A stretch of 64,000 nt of DNA from Bacteroidota bacterium (GTDB lineage: Bacteria; Bacteroidota; Bacteroidia; Bacteroidales; CAIXZF01): NCBI GenBank assembly GCA_022709385.1, contig JAKLIX010000007.1, positions 62,001 to 126,000 of the forward strand, written 5' to 3'. Below are positions 24,222-34,981 of this stretch, in pieces. The position numbers were made by a program, and so were the translations under genes. The notes below the pieces were generated by a model. It was not told where the DNA came from. It did no database searches and was given only the letters and a program-made list of their open reading frames with translations. Within the stretch, counting starts at the first letter, position 1; each line of letters begins with the position of its first letter.

Positions 24222-26078
24222 ATGAATGTTATGAGGAAGATCAACTTCATTTATCAGGCTGTCATCATGCTTCTCATTGCTGTTGTTTTCAGCAGTTGCG
24301 GGATCGGCAAGATGGTGAAGAAATACCCGGAGGTCAAATTCCAGGCCAATCCCGAAGTTCTGGAGAACCACGGTGGCAAAGTGACGGTGAACATCAAGGG
24401 AGATGTTCCGCCCAAGTATTTCCATAAAAAAGCTGCCCTTGTTTACCAGCCCGTCATTAAGTACGATGGCGGGGTGAAAGAACTTAAGCCGATCATCCTG
24501 AAAGGAGAAAAAGTACAGGGCGACGGAATCACCATCAACAAAAAGACCGGCGGCAGCTTCAGCTACACTGATGTGTTTGAATTCATTCCGGAGATGACGG
24601 CCTCCACCCTGGAGGTGGCACCCGTGGGTTTCATCGCCAAACAGGATGTGCCGCCTGCCATGAAAAAAGCCGACGCCAAACTCAATCCAAAAGCCGTGGA
24701 GTTTGCCAACCGTAAATTCGGCGACGGAGTAATCAACACCTGTTCAAAGATCTACCACGACGAAGAACTTGTCTTGGCGAACAAAGAAAATGTCACCCGC
24801 CTGATCCGGGGTTCAGAGAAAGACTTTTATGAAAAAGAAACCGTAGTCACCAATAAGGCCAATATCTACTTCGTGGTGAACATGTCGGACCTGAACCTCT
24901 CCTATAAACTCAACAAGGACAATGAGGCGAAAAAAGTGCTTGACAGCCTGAGTTCTTTCCTGAAACTGGAGTGGACCGTCAAATCCATCAACATCGATGC
25001 CTGGGCCTCTCCCGAAGGCGAGGAAAGCCATAACCAGGGACTCTCCGACAGGAGAAGCAAGACCGGTCAGGATTATCTGGTGAACTTCTATAAGAAATTT
25101 AAAAAAGAGAAAGCCAAAGCACTGAAAATCAAAGAAAAAGACGTGACCTTACAGGAGATCACCTACAACCCGGTGGCCCATGGAGAGGATTGGGAAGGGT
25201 TCATGAAAGCTGTTTCCGCATCCGCCATTCCTGATAAGAACACGATTATCAACGTAGTGAAATCCCAGCCCGATCCCATGAAGCGTGAGCAGGAGATTCG
25301 CAATATGACCGTGATTTATAAGGAGATAGAAGACATGATCCTGCCTCCGCTGCGTCGTGCAGAGATTACAGTGAATGCCTTGCTGCCCAAGAAAACAGAT
25401 GAGCAGATTGCCCGCCTTTCGACCACTTACCCCGATTCACTGGACGTGAAAGAACTGCTGTATGCCGCCAGCCTGACGCAAGACGAAACCACCCAGATGA
25501 AAATTTACAAATCCCTTGCCAGCATTTATCCTTCTGACTGGAAAGGATTTAACAATGTGGGTTATGTGGCCCTGAACCAGGGTAATCTGGAGGAAGCCGG
25601 AAATTACCTTGACAAAGCCAATACCCTCTCACCAAACAATCCATTGGTTCTCAATAATTTGGGTGCTTTAGCTGCTAAGAAAGGGGACTTCAACGGTGCA
25701 AAGACCTATTATAAAGCCGCCCAGGATCTCGGGGTGAATGTGGACTACAACAAGGGGATACTGACCATCCTCGACGGCGACTACAAGACGGCCTCCAGCC
25801 TGCTGGGCGCAAAAAAATGCAATTACAACATTGCCCTGGTGCAGTTGCTCGGCGGGAATGCCTCCGATGCATCGAACACCCTCGGCTGTGCGACGGACAA
25901 TGCCGAAAGGAATTACCTGATGGCCGTGGCCGGCGCCAGGATGAAGAATCAGGCCCAGGTGATGGAATACCTCAAGAAAGCCGTCAAAGAGAAACCCGCA
26001 CTGAAAGCGGTGGCCGCCGAAGACAGGGAATTCATCAAGTTCTTCGACAGTGCCGATTTCCAGGCTATCGTGAAGTAA
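24222..26078 (+). CDS. OmpA/TPR-type outer-membrane lipoprotein
   Basis: 618 residues from ATG 24222 (the longer frame starts inside the promoter). The signal peptide MNVMRKINFIYQAVIMLLIAVVFSSC ends in a lipobox, with Cys at about 26. The middle has an OmpA-like motif 'INIDAWASPEGEESHNQGLSDRR' split over about residues 257-280 (peptidoglycan-binding fold with a long lysine-rich insert), and the C-terminal third has TPR repeats ('GYVALNQGNLEEAGNYLDKA', 'LGALAAKKGDFNGAKTYYKA'). This layout is known from abundant Bacteroidota cell-surface lipoproteins that link envelope layers. The strong promoter and perfect terminator suggest high expression. Single-gene unit. Confidence 0.8.
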   Translation: MNVMRKINFIYQAVIMLLIAVVFSSCGIGKMVKKYPEVKFQANPEVLENHGGKVTVNIKGDVPPKYFHKKAALVYQPVIKYDGGVKELKPIILKGEKVQGDGITINKKTGGSFSYTDVFEFIPEMTASTLEVAPVGFIAKQDVPPAMKKADAKLNPKAVEFANRKFGDGVINTCSKIYHDEELVLANKENVTRLIRGSEKDFYEKETVVTNKANIYFVVNMSDLNLSYKLNKDNEAKKVLDSLSSFLKLEWTVKSINIDAWASPEGEESHNQGLSDRRSKTGQDYLVNFYKKFKKEKAKALKIKEKDVTLQEITYNPVAHGEDWEGFMKAVSASAIPDKNTIINVVKSQPDPMKREQEIRNMTVIYKEIEDMILPPLRRAEITVNALLPKKTDEQIARLSTTYPDSLDVKELLYAASLTQDETTQMKIYKSLASIYPSDWKGFNNVGYVALNQGNLEEAGNYLDKANTLSPNNPLVLNNLGALAAKKGDFNGAKTYYKAAQDLGVNVDYNKGILTILDGDYKTASSLLGAKKCNYNIALVQLLGGNASDASNTLGCATDNAERNYLMAVAGARMKNQAQVMEYLKKAVKEKPALKAVAAEDREFIKFFDSADFQAIVK

Positions 26079-26115
26079 GATTTTCCTGCGTTTCCGGTCA
26101 ATCTTTTTCCGGATT

Positions 26116-26153
26116 AAAAAACCCTGATATTCAATTGAATATCAGGGTTTTTT
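26116..26153. terminator. Bidirectional terminator, perfect 38-base palindrome
   Basis: Arms of 19 bases (AAAAAACCCTGATATTCAA and its complement) meet with no mismatch and no loop beyond the hairpin turn; A-run on the left, T-run on the right. It lies between the converging lipoprotein gene and the T9SS type B gene and can serve both. Confidence 0.9.
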
Positions 26154-26166
26154 AATGACAGCATGC

Positions 26167-28122
26167 TCACCGCAACAAGACCACCATGCCATCTTTCTGT
26201 CTTCTACCTCCCTGGGCGGGGGTATACCTGATGAGGTAATGATAGACATCCTCCTTGCAGGTTTCTCCTTTAAAGCTGCCATCCCAGCCCAGCGCAGGAT
26301 CCGTTGATCTGAAGACCACTCCGCCCCAACGGCTGAATATCAGCAGCTCATACTCCTTCATGCTCCCGGATATGCCGGGAAGAAAGACATCATTGATCCC
26401 GTTGTGACCGGGAGTGAATGCGTTGGGCACCCAGAGTTCGGTACAGGGGAATACATGAACGGTATCTACCACCGAACATGCCTGATTGGAAACCGTTACC
26501 AGGTAAACACCCGGCCTGCTAACCGTCAGGCTCTGGCCGGTGCCCCCGGTATTCCATTCATACAACAGGGTATCAGCAGTGCTTACCATTGCAGTAACCA
26601 AGGCTCCCTCGCACACATACATGGTATCCGGAAGGGAATAAACGGGGTCGGGAAGCACATGAAGTGTCACTTGGGTTGTTCCGATACAGCCATGTGCGTC
26701 GATACCCGTGATCAGGAACTGGGTGGTCTGCTCTGTTTCAACCAGGTAATGCCAATCAGGGAGAATGGTTACAGGCTCTGAAGGCGACCAGGTATAATCC
26801 GTGCATCCTGTGAGGGAGAAAGTGATGCTTGCATGCCTGCATGCCTCGGCCAAGGGAGGGTCAACATGGATTTCCGGGTTCGGATGGACGGTGATGTTTG
26901 CTGAATCCAGGCCATGGCAACCGGCATTGTTGTTATACTCGTAGCTGACGGTATGTGTTCCGGGGCCCGCGGCGGCAGGATCGAAAACATTCGAACTGAT
27001 TCCGGGTCCGTGATAGGTTCCGCCGCCCGGCAGGGCACCTGTCAGGGTAAGCGGTTCTCCGGAAAGGCAAACTGACTGGAATACCGGCATCAGGATGTCG
27101 ACATCCGCATTCTGGATAGTCACCCAGGCCGTGTCCTGCAATCCGCTTTCATCGGTCACCGTACAACAGTATGAACCGCCGCAGAGGTTCACGGCCGTGG
27201 CGTTGTTTTGAGCCAGGCAATCGCTCCAAAGGAAATCATAGGGAGGCGTGCCGCCGCTTACTGACACGGTTGCCGTTCCCGTGCAAGGGTTGGTCTGGAG
27301 GCAGGGCGGCAGGTTGCAATCTCCGTAAGTCGGATCGAAATCCTGGTCGATGGCCCAGGGCCCGCCGTCGGGCATGCGGCAAAGGCTCCTGCCCGTAATG
27401 GGAGCACCATGGGTGATGTAAGTCTTCTTAGTTGCAGGTATTTGTGTGAATGAGGCCAGGGTATTGGCAGGGGTACATCCTCCAGGCGGGTCGCAGGGGT
27501 GGGTGAACGGCTCGAAGTTGTACTGGTTGTTCCAGTAAATGGCATCCTGCGGAATCCCCTGATCATCGTAAAAGCAGAACCATCCGCCATTGTTCGGGAA
27601 CCACAGGCGGTTGCCGTTGCCGTAACAGACCTGCTGGTTGTCGTCCACCACGATCTCGACCGTTTTCCCTCCATGCTGCACTAACTGGGATGCCGGCACC
27701 GCCGGAGCATTCACGCCCCTGACGATCACATAACCCGAAGGCGGCACGATGGTACCCGGCGGGAGTTCAAATCCGCCGGGGTAATCCAGGACAGGTGAGC
27801 CATCCGGTGCATTGTTCCCCAGAAAAAAGCAGGAAATATCGCGGGGACAGCAACTGTCGGGATTATACAGTTCAATCCATTCCCCTCTCCTTTCCCAGTC
27901 GGTACCTGTAATGGAGCCGTCTCCGTAAACAGGGCTGATCATCACTTCGTTGATCAGGATGGAGGCCTCATTGTAACTGCAACCGGCGCAGTACTGGTTC
28001 AATCCGGTCTGTGTGGTAATGATCAGTTGGGCTGGTGCCTCAGCGGACATTCCCATAGTCAGCATCATCAGCGGAATTCCTCCTCTGACAATAAAAGGTA
28101 CCATCTTATTGCGACATTTCAT
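26167..28122 (-). CDS. Lamin-tail-domain surface protein with T9SS type B (gliding-motility) sorting domain
   Basis: 651 residues. Signal peptide MKCRNKMVPFIVRGGIPLMM... to about residue 32; a lamin-tail (LTD) domain at about 48-190 ('SILINEVMISP', 'EWIELYNP', 'GYVIVRGVN'); a SprB-like region; one 'GGGTYHGPGISSNVFDP' module; further Ig-like modules; and the type B C-terminal domain from about 560 ('CTELWVPNAFTPGHNGINDV', 'YELLIFSRWGGVVF', 'GWDGSFKG', 'YHYLIRYT'). Type B domains direct export by T9SS without the usual type A cleavage motif. It lies 28 bases downstream of the 2,218-residue gene and is likely in one operon with it. Function: surface binding or gliding accessory, not provable here. 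Confidence 0.88.
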   Translation of the reverse strand: MKCRNKMVPFIVRGGIPLMMLTMGMSAEAPAQLIITTQTGLNQYCAGCSYNEASILINEVMISPVYGDGSITGTDWERRGEWIELYNPDSCCPRDISCFFLGNNAPDGSPVLDYPGGFELPPGTIVPPSGYVIVRGVNAPAVPASQLVQHGGKTVEIVVDDNQQVCYGNGNRLWFPNNGGWFCFYDDQGIPQDAIYWNNQYNFEPFTHPCDPPGGCTPANTLASFTQIPATKKTYITHGAPITGRSLCRMPDGGPWAIDQDFDPTYGDCNLPPCLQTNPCTGTATVSVSGGTPPYDFLWSDCLAQNNATAVNLCGGSYCCTVTDESGLQDTAWVTIQNADVDILMPVFQSVCLSGEPLTLTGALPGGGTYHGPGISSNVFDPAAAGPGTHTVSYEYNNNAGCHGLDSANITVHPNPEIHVDPPLAEACRHASITFSLTGCTDYTWSPSEPVTILPDWHYLVETEQTTQFLITGIDAHGCIGTTQVTLHVLPDPVYSLPDTMYVCEGALVTAMVSTADTLLYEWNTGGTGQSLTVSRPGVYLVTVSNQACSVVDTVHVFPCTELWVPNAFTPGHNGINDVFLPGISGSMKEYELLIFSRWGGVVFRSTDPALGWDGSFKGETCKEDVYHYLIRYTPAQGGRRQKDGMVVLLR

Positions 28123-28150
28123 AGCCCGCAGGACGAAAGGCGGGAACCTG

Positions 28151-31100
28151 TCAGCGAACCAGTGTGAGGACGCCTTTCAACAATTGTTTGCCGCTATCCC
28201 TGTTCCGGTAATAGATCACCCAGCCATACACACCGGGAGCACAGTAATCTCCCTGGAATTTACCGTCCCATCCTGCAAAGATATCATCAGATTCATATAC
28301 CAGCTCTCCCCAACGCGTAAAAATCATGATCCGGTATTCCAGGAGCTCAACGGCAGATTTCACCATGAAATTTTCATTCAGGCCGTTTCCGTCAGGCGTG
28401 AAGGCCGAGGGTACCCACAGCACCGTACAGGGTAAAACATAGGTCGTATCTTCCATATGACAACCCTGGTTTGAAGCCATGACCCAATACGTTCCGGGTT
28501 CATTCACGACATAATAATTCGCCGTATTCCCGTCCTGCCACTGGTAGGCGATACCGGCCTCCCAGCCCGCGTTCAGGCTGTATGTTTCGTTATCGCATAG
28601 GTACAGGGTATCCGGCAGGTTCAATTCAGGTTTGGGGTAAACGGCCACATGAACCTGTATCTGGGACTCACAGCCTTCGGGACTGCTGCCAATGACAGTA
28701 TAGGTTGTTGACTTGGCCGGCGAAGCCATCACCAGGGGAGAAGATGTACTGGAAAGCCCGGTGGCCGGTGACCAGTGGTAGGTGGCTGCACCCGCAGCGG
28801 TCAGTATGGTAAAATCACCATTACAGATGTTTGCTTCCGTGGGATTAATCGTAAGGACGGGAGCGGGATTCACAAACACGCCGGTCCTACCCTCGGCCTC
28901 ACAGCCAAACTGATTGGTCACCGTAATGTAATAATATGTTGAAAAAGAAGGATTTACAATCCGGGCCGAGTCGGTGCTTCCATCATTCCACAGATAAGAA
29001 AGCGCACCGGAAGCCCATATGATGGCCTCTTCGCCGGGGCAGATAAACGTATCAGGACTCATGACCAGCAGGGGGAGCGGATTGACGGTGAGTTTCACGG
29101 AATCGGTCTTTGAACAGCCGTCCTGAGTAACAAGTACTGCGAAGGTGGTGGTTAGGGAGGGCCAGGCTAAGGGATCCGGGATATTGGCCGCACTCAGTCC
29201 GACGGCCGGCGTCCACTGATAAGTTCCTCCCCCGGAGGCCGATAATTGGACCGTATCTCCGAGGCAGAGGTTCATGTCCGGACCCGCATCGGCATCAGGC
29301 AAAGGTTTAATAACGAGCACCATGCTATCGGTGGAATCATTGCAAGCGGGAGCCGGACTGGCAGCGTGGAGGCTCAGGGTGACCGTTCCGGCGGTAATAT
29401 CTGCGGTGGAGGGATAGTATATGGTATTGACTGCCACCGGATTGTTGAAGAATCCTGTTCCGGAGCCTGACCATAGGACACTCCCGGCATTCACAGTCGA
29501 AGCCAGTTGGAGAGGATATTCCTCTCCGGCACAGATGGTATCATCGGGGCCGGCAAATGCCACTGTCATGGGTGAAATACTTGCAAAGATGGTATCGTCG
29601 GCAGCCGGACAGGGATAGAGGCCGGCCGCTTCGAGTATCAGCACCACATTTCCTGTTGCAATATCCAGGCTTCCGGGCGTATAGGTGGCATTCACCAGGG
29701 AAGCATTATCGAAAGTCCCGTCACCCAGGCTAGTCCACTGCAGCTGTGAAGCATTCTGCACTGTTGCATCCTGGAGAAACAGCCAGGCTCCCTCACAGAT
29801 CATGGTATCCGCTCCGGCATACACATCGGCCGGGTTGTTGACAAATACAGTGACCTGATCCGTAACCTGGTTAAAGCCGTCGCTAACGGTCAGAGAATAC
29901 TGCGTTGTTACCGCAGGGCTTGCAAGCGGGTTGGCGACAGTGGCATTGCTGAGACCTGTCACAGGCGACCATATGTAGGTATATGACTGGTTTCCGCCTC
30001 CGGCCTGTGCCTGCAACTGGGTTGACGAGCCCAGACAGATAGTATCCGGATCGGCCAGTGGATTAACGGACAAGGGAAAACCGCTTACATGGACGATCAC
30101 AGTGTCTGGCCTGGAAACACAAGCTGTCTGGTTGTTGGTGACAAGAAGCGTATAAGATTGATTAGCAGTGAGGTTGACAGTCTGCGGGGAAAGGATGTTG
30201 TTGGGGCCCGACAGCATGACAGCCGGTTGCCAGTTGATGGCACAATTGCTTCCGCAACCTGAGGATGAACCCGCCAGGCTGGTATATGTCCCGTAGTTTA
30301 TTGTCTGGTCGCTTCCTGCAAAAGCAACCGGCAGGGGATGAACCTGCACGCTCACCGTGGCTGTACCCGGACAATCAAATACATTGGTGGCCGTAAGCGT
30401 GTAAATGCCTGCCGCAGCAGGCAACACACCGGCAACAAGCGGGTTCTGCAAGCTGGAAGTAAAGCCGCCGGGGCCCGACCACTGGTATGATGTCAAGCCG
30501 CCGGGACTGGCCGAGAGGTTGAGATTTGCGCCTTCACACAAGGGACTGTTGGAAGAGGCCACCGGCTGAGGCGAAGGATGTACCGTAATGAGAACGGAAT
30601 CCTTGTCCATGCATGCATGATCATCAGTTAAAACAAGAACATAATATCCTGTTGATAAAACACTTACCGAAAAGGTAAAAGGACCTGGCAAGCTGCCTGT
30701 GAAGCCATCCGGGCCTGTCCACTGGTAATCATAGGGTGGTCCGTTCCCGCCTGATGCAGTGGCTGTAATGCTTACTGTCTCCCCCTGGCAGAGGACAGCC
30801 TGGGAAGCGGTAAGGGTTGCCTCCGGGTTTTCGAGTACAAGGATATCCTGTTGGGCCGTGATTGTGGAAGCACAGGCATGATCATCTGTAACCACAAGAA
30901 AATAGGTTCCCTGTTGTGAAGGCACGACGGCAGCGATGAAGGGTTCAGCATCAGCGGAGCTGAATCCCGAGGGACCTGACCACTGGTAGGTAAAGGGCGG
31001 CTGACCTCCGCTAACCGAAGAGCCGAATTGCAGGGGGCTTGCTTCACAAACCGCAGTATCCGCCACCAGGATTTGCGCGACAGGATTTTCATGCACGGTG

Positions 31101-34100
31101 AGGGTAAGCACTGCCTGCTGGGCCGAACTGCAGGCGTTCCCGTCGGTCACCGTCAGGCTGTATACTCCCGACTGCTGGGTCTGAGCAGCGGTAATTAGCG
31201 GATTCTGTGCCGGGGAGGAGAATCCTGAGGGGCCCGACCAGGTGTAAGAATACCCGGCACCGCTGCCACCGAAGGCGTTTCCTGCAAGTGTAACATCTGC
31301 TCCTTCGCAACAAACCGCAGGATAGGCGGCAGCGATGGCCAAAGGCAGGGAATGAACGGTCACGTTGACTGAGGCCGGGAAAGGTGAGACACAGGCATTT
31401 CCGTCTGTGATGGTCAGTTGGTAAAGGCCTGTGTTTGCTGCGGTCACATTATTGATGACCGGATGTTGCAATGCAGAAGTAAATCCGCCGGGACCTGTCC
31501 AGTTAAATGAGTATCCTCCTCCGCTGCCACCGGAAGGAAAACCGTTGAGTTGCAGATTATTCCCTTCACACAGGGAGGGTGCCGGGCTTGATGCGTTTGC
31601 CAGGGGAAGGGAATGAACCGTCAGGATGACTGAGGCGGGGATGAGGGATTCGCAGCCTGCGCCATCGGTTACCGCGAGAAAATACGTGCCGGAGACCACC
31701 GGCTGCACATTGGGCAGGATGGGGTACTGGCTGGTCGATGAAAAACCTTCGGGGCCGGTCCATACAAACTGATAACCCGCTCCGCTGCCTCCTGAAGCGC
31801 TCGCCTGAAGCTGGATTTCCCCGCCCGCACAGCTTACGGCTGGCGTTGCCGTTGCCAGGGGAACAGGATTGGGTTTGATAAGCACAGTTACAGCCGCGGG
31901 GGCTGAGTAGCAGTTGTTCCCGTCACGCACCACCAGGGTATAAGTCCCGGATTGCATGGTAACCGGCGAGATGATCTGAGGATGCTGCAGATTGGTAATA
32001 AAGCCCACAGGACCGGTCCACTGGTAGGTATATCCGCCGCCGCTGCCCGCAGAAGCATTGCCGGTGAACTGTATCATTTCACCTTCACATAATTCTCCCG
32101 GACTTACCTGAGCCGAAGCCACAGGCAGCGGGTGCACCACGAAAGTTCGCTGTGCACTGGCCTGGCATCCGTAATTATCCGCATAGGTGTATGTGATTAC
32201 ATGAGACCCGGGTCCCGCCATCGCCGGACTGAACTGGTTGCCAATCACGCCCGGTCCGCTGTAAGTGCCTCCTCCCGGAAAACCTGTATTCAGGGTCAGC
32301 GGGCTCGTATTCAGGCATACCGGTGGAAAGGAACCAAAGAAGTAGACCAGCGGCAGCGGATGAACCATCACCCCGACAGAGATCGTATTGCTGCATGCGT
32401 TCGCATCAGTATAGGTATAATTCAGGACATGCAGCCCTGTACCAGCGACCGAAGGATAAAACATCCCGTTGCTGACAGCGGTCCCGGAATAGACGCCTCC
32501 TGCGGGTTCCCCTCCTTCCAGCAGCAGGGGCGGATCGTTTATACAAAGATCAGCGGGAGGGTTATTCCAGGAGAGTACCGGGAGCGGATACACCAGCATC
32601 AGGCTGGATGCTGAAGCGGTACATGAATTAGCGTCGGTGAATGCATAGGTGATCGTATGCAGGCCGGTTCCGGCGACGGATGCATTGAAGACGCCGTTGC
32701 TAACGCCGTTCCCCGAATAGCTCCCACCGGGGGGATCTCCGTCGCTCAGGACATAGGCATTTGACGAAACGCATTGAGGTTCAAGCACTCCATTGAAGGT
32801 CACCACAGGGAGAGGATGTACGGTAAGGTCGGCCTGCTGGCTGTTGGTGCATCCATTCCCGTCGGTAAAGGTATAGGTGACGGGATGGGTTCCGGTTCCG
32901 GCAATGGCCGGGTAGAATATTTCGCCCGTAATACCGCTTCCCGTATAGGTACCTCCCGGCGGGTCGGCCTGTGGCAAGGGCCACTCAGGCAGATCGATGC
33001 AAAGGTCATCGGGAAATGGCGGAATGGTGATGACAGGAAGCGGATATACCTCCATGGTGACACTGTCGGTCAGCTGGCAGGCATTCTGGTCGACGGCTGT
33101 ATACAAGAGGGTATGCTGTCCGGCTCCGATACCCGGGTCGAACTGGGCATTGCTGACTCCCGGCCCTGAATAGGTTCCTCCTGCCGGGAACCCGCCTGAA
33201 AGGAGGACGGCAGCAGCAGTGATGCAAACCGGCGATGGCCCGCTGTCCCAGCTGACAGTGCCATCCGGGTGATAGATTGCCAGGATAGAATCGGCGTCTG
33301 TACAACCGGACGGATCAGTGACCGTAACACTATATTGACCGGGCTGGGAAACGGAAAAAGTCTGTCCGCTGCTTCCATCCTGCCATAAATAGCTGCTTCC
33401 GGCATTGGCGGCATCGAGGGTGAGAACCGTGCCCGGACACAGGACAGTATCCCTGCCGAGGTCGAGCACCATGGGTCCGAAATTACTGATGATCCCGTAA
33501 TTCGACCCGGCCGACCCGCCGCAGACTATTCCGAGCTGAAATTTATCCAGCGCATTATTGATGACGATTCCATTCCCAAGCAGGTTGGTAATATCCACGA
33601 TCCCGCCAAGGTAGCTGCCCCCTGTACCGGGAACAGGGCTGAAGGCAGCGGGCGTGATGATGCTGCTGCTGCCGTCCACCGTAAACGAGCCTTCTGCACC
33701 TGCAGGAACGACGATAAGCAGGGATGCCTGGACCGGGAGGGGATGGGACATGACCACTTCCCTGCTGCCGGCGCAGTGCAGCGGCGGGATCAGTGCCTGG
33801 GCCACTTCGCAGCCGAAGCCTGTCACATGTGTCACATAGACCGGCTGATCAGCCATGATATAAACAGAAGTATCTGAAAACAGCAGGTTAAAATATTCTC
33901 CCCTGTCGAGAAGGGCATCGGCAACAGGATTTCCGTTCACGTACACGGAAGTATTGTCGGTTATGGCGTACACAAAGACATGATCGCCCGTACCTGACAA
34001 GAAACCGCCCGTGACAATATACTCCGTTCCGAGCATGTGCTCCGGCACCAGCTGATCCCCGCAAAGGTCAAGACAGGTTCCGCCTGCATGGACGCTATCG

Positions 34101-34807
34101 TCGGAAAAAGTAACCGCAATAGGTTTATCGGCAGTGACGATGGATCCGCCAAGGTGTTCCGATGCAAGGATGGAAACAGCAGCCGCAGCATAGACCTGAC
34201 CCTTGTTCAGCACTACCGTAAAAGGAATACCGGCAGCATGCCCGACGATATTCCGGCTCGGGACGATGGTAACGACCGTATTGTCTTCGGTGGCAACAAC
34301 GGCAAAAGAAGAAACCGGTTCCGGCGTCAGGGTACTGCCATTGCCGAAAACCTGCTGCATGGGGATGACGAAACGTTTTCCCAGGGCATAACGACCTTTC
34401 AGGATAAACACATCCGTATTGTTGCAGGTCACATCATAACAGGCCTGTATCCGGGCAGTGGATTCAATGAACAGGCCATAATTCAGCACTGTCCCGGCAG
34501 GATTGCATTCAAGCACCGCTTTAAAGGGAGTCATATCCACCACTGCCACATCATTGGCAGGAAGCGTCAGGGTGATTGGCACAAATGACGGGTTGGCAGG
34601 CTGTGATATCGTCACAACGGCCGCTTCGGCGCCGCTCACCAACTTAATCCCGATAGGCTCATCACAATGGGCCGGCGACAGATCAGGCACGGCAAACCAG
34701 AATTCGCGGCTGTATTGTGCAAACAAACCATCACCCTGCAACAGCCAGAACAGCAATGCAAAAAATACGGAATACTTTCTAACCATCAGCGCTATATGCC
34801 TTGACAT
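28151..34807 (-). CDS. Giant IgGFc-binding-type repeat protein with T9SS type B sorting domain (2218 aa)
   Basis: Signal peptide through 'LLFWLLQGDGLFAQ' (about 31 residues; a later ATG at 34786 would also retain it). Residues about 32-440 form an IgGFc-binding-type N-terminal domain ('REFWFAVPDLSPAHCDEP', 'VVATEDNTVVTIVPS', 'ITDNTSVYVNGNPV'). Then come five modules of the 'PxGGTYSGPGVSNxxF' type, seven of the 'GGGYxYQWTGPxGFTS' type, further Ig/PKD-like modules and a type B sorting domain ('CTVLWVPSAFTPDGNGLNEN', 'YRIMIFTRWGELVYES', 'GWDGKFQGDYCAPGVYGWVI'). It is a large cell-surface adhesin-like protein. First gene of a two-gene operon. The repeats make assembly errors in copy number possible. 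Confidence 0.9.
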   Translation of the reverse strand: MSRHIALMVRKYSVFFALLFWLLQGDGLFAQYSREFWFAVPDLSPAHCDEPIGIKLVSGAEAAVVTISQPANPSFVPITLTLPANDVAVVDMTPFKAVLECNPAGTVLNYGLFIESTARIQACYDVTCNNTDVFILKGRYALGKRFVIPMQQVFGNGSTLTPEPVSSFAVVATEDNTVVTIVPSRNIVGHAAGIPFTVVLNKGQVYAAAAVSILASEHLGGSIVTADKPIAVTFSDDSVHAGGTCLDLCGDQLVPEHMLGTEYIVTGGFLSGTGDHVFVYAITDNTSVYVNGNPVADALLDRGEYFNLLFSDTSVYIMADQPVYVTHVTGFGCEVAQALIPPLHCAGSREVVMSHPLPVQASLLIVVPAGAEGSFTVDGSSSIITPAAFSPVPGTGGSYLGGIVDITNLLGNGIVINNALDKFQLGIVCGGSAGSNYGIISNFGPMVLDLGRDTVLCPGTVLTLDAANAGSSYLWQDGSSGQTFSVSQPGQYSVTVTDPSGCTDADSILAIYHPDGTVSWDSGPSPVCITAAAVLLSGGFPAGGTYSGPGVSNAQFDPGIGAGQHTLLYTAVDQNACQLTDSVTMEVYPLPVITIPPFPDDLCIDLPEWPLPQADPPGGTYTGSGITGEIFYPAIAGTGTHPVTYTFTDGNGCTNSQQADLTVHPLPVVTFNGVLEPQCVSSNAYVLSDGDPPGGSYSGNGVSNGVFNASVAGTGLHTITYAFTDANSCTASASSLMLVYPLPVLSWNNPPADLCINDPPLLLEGGEPAGGVYSGTAVSNGMFYPSVAGTGLHVLNYTYTDANACSNTISVGVMVHPLPLVYFFGSFPPVCLNTSPLTLNTGFPGGGTYSGPGVIGNQFSPAMAGPGSHVITYTYADNYGCQASAQRTFVVHPLPVASAQVSPGELCEGEMIQFTGNASAGSGGGYTYQWTGPVGFITNLQHPQIISPVTMQSGTYTLVVRDGNNCYSAPAAVTVLIKPNPVPLATATPAVSCAGGEIQLQASASGGSGAGYQFVWTGPEGFSSTSQYPILPNVQPVVSGTYFLAVTDGAGCESLIPASVILTVHSLPLANASSPAPSLCEGNNLQLNGFPSGGSGGGYSFNWTGPGGFTSALQHPVINNVTAANTGLYQLTITDGNACVSPFPASVNVTVHSLPLAIAAAYPAVCCEGADVTLAGNAFGGSGAGYSYTWSGPSGFSSPAQNPLITAAQTQQSGVYSLTVTDGNACSSAQQAVLTLTVHENPVAQILVADTAVCEASPLQFGSSVSGGQPPFTYQWSGPSGFSSADAEPFIAAVVPSQQGTYFLVVTDDHACASTITAQQDILVLENPEATLTASQAVLCQGETVSITATASGGNGPPYDYQWTGPDGFTGSLPGPFTFSVSVLSTGYYVLVLTDDHACMDKDSVLITVHPSPQPVASSNSPLCEGANLNLSASPGGLTSYQWSGPGGFTSSLQNPLVAGVLPAAAGIYTLTATNVFDCPGTATVSVQVHPLPVAFAGSDQTINYGTYTSLAGSSSGCGSNCAINWQPAVMLSGPNNILSPQTVNLTANQSYTLLVTNNQTACVSRPDTVIVHVSGFPLSVNPLADPDTICLGSSTQLQAQAGGGNQSYTYIWSPVTGLSNATVANPLASPAVTTQYSLTVSDGFNQVTDQVTVFVNNPADVYAGADTMICEGAWLFLQDATVQNASQLQWTSLGDGTFDNASLVNATYTPGSLDIATGNVVLILEAAGLYPCPAADDTIFASISPMTVAFAGPDDTICAGEEYPLQLASTVNAGSVLWSGSGTGFFNNPVAVNTIYYPSTADITAGTVTLSLHAASPAPACNDSTDSMVLVIKPLPDADAGPDMNLCLGDTVQLSASGGGTYQWTPAVGLSAANIPDPLAWPSLTTTFAVLVTQDGCSKTDSVKLTVNPLPLLVMSPDTFICPGEEAIIWASGALSYLWNDGSTDSARIVNPSFSTYYYITVTNQFGCEAEGRTGVFVNPAPVLTINPTEANICNGDFTILTAAGAATYHWSPATGLSSTSSPLVMASPAKSTTYTVIGSSPEGCESQIQVHVAVYPKPELNLPDTLYLCDNETYSLNAGWEAGIAYQWQDGNTANYYVVNEPGTYWVMASNQGCHMEDTTYVLPCTVLWVPSAFTPDGNGLNENFMVKSAVELLEYRIMIFTRWGELVYESDDIFAGWDGKFQGDYCAPGVYGWVIYYRNRDSGKQLLKGVLTLVR

Positions 34808-34942
34808 ATCTACGACAATTAACGGGGCAAGGTTTCCCTCCGGGATTATATTGACCGTATTTTAACAATAAAAGTTGTATCTCCGCCAGGCAGGACTTAA
34901 GCTGCCATCCACGATCCTTCATCCGGGCAAGTGAAAATGTCT

Positions 34943-34950
34943 TACTTTTG
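34943..34950 (+). promoter_or_regulatory. -7 promoter box for sppA
   Basis: TACTTTTG matches TAnnTTTG; no clear TTG at -33. The start would be near 34957, which rules out the in-frame ATG at 34931 and supports ATG 34982. Confidence 0.5.
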
Positions 34951-34981
34951 CACGTTTACCAAATCTTTAAACCCTGCTGCC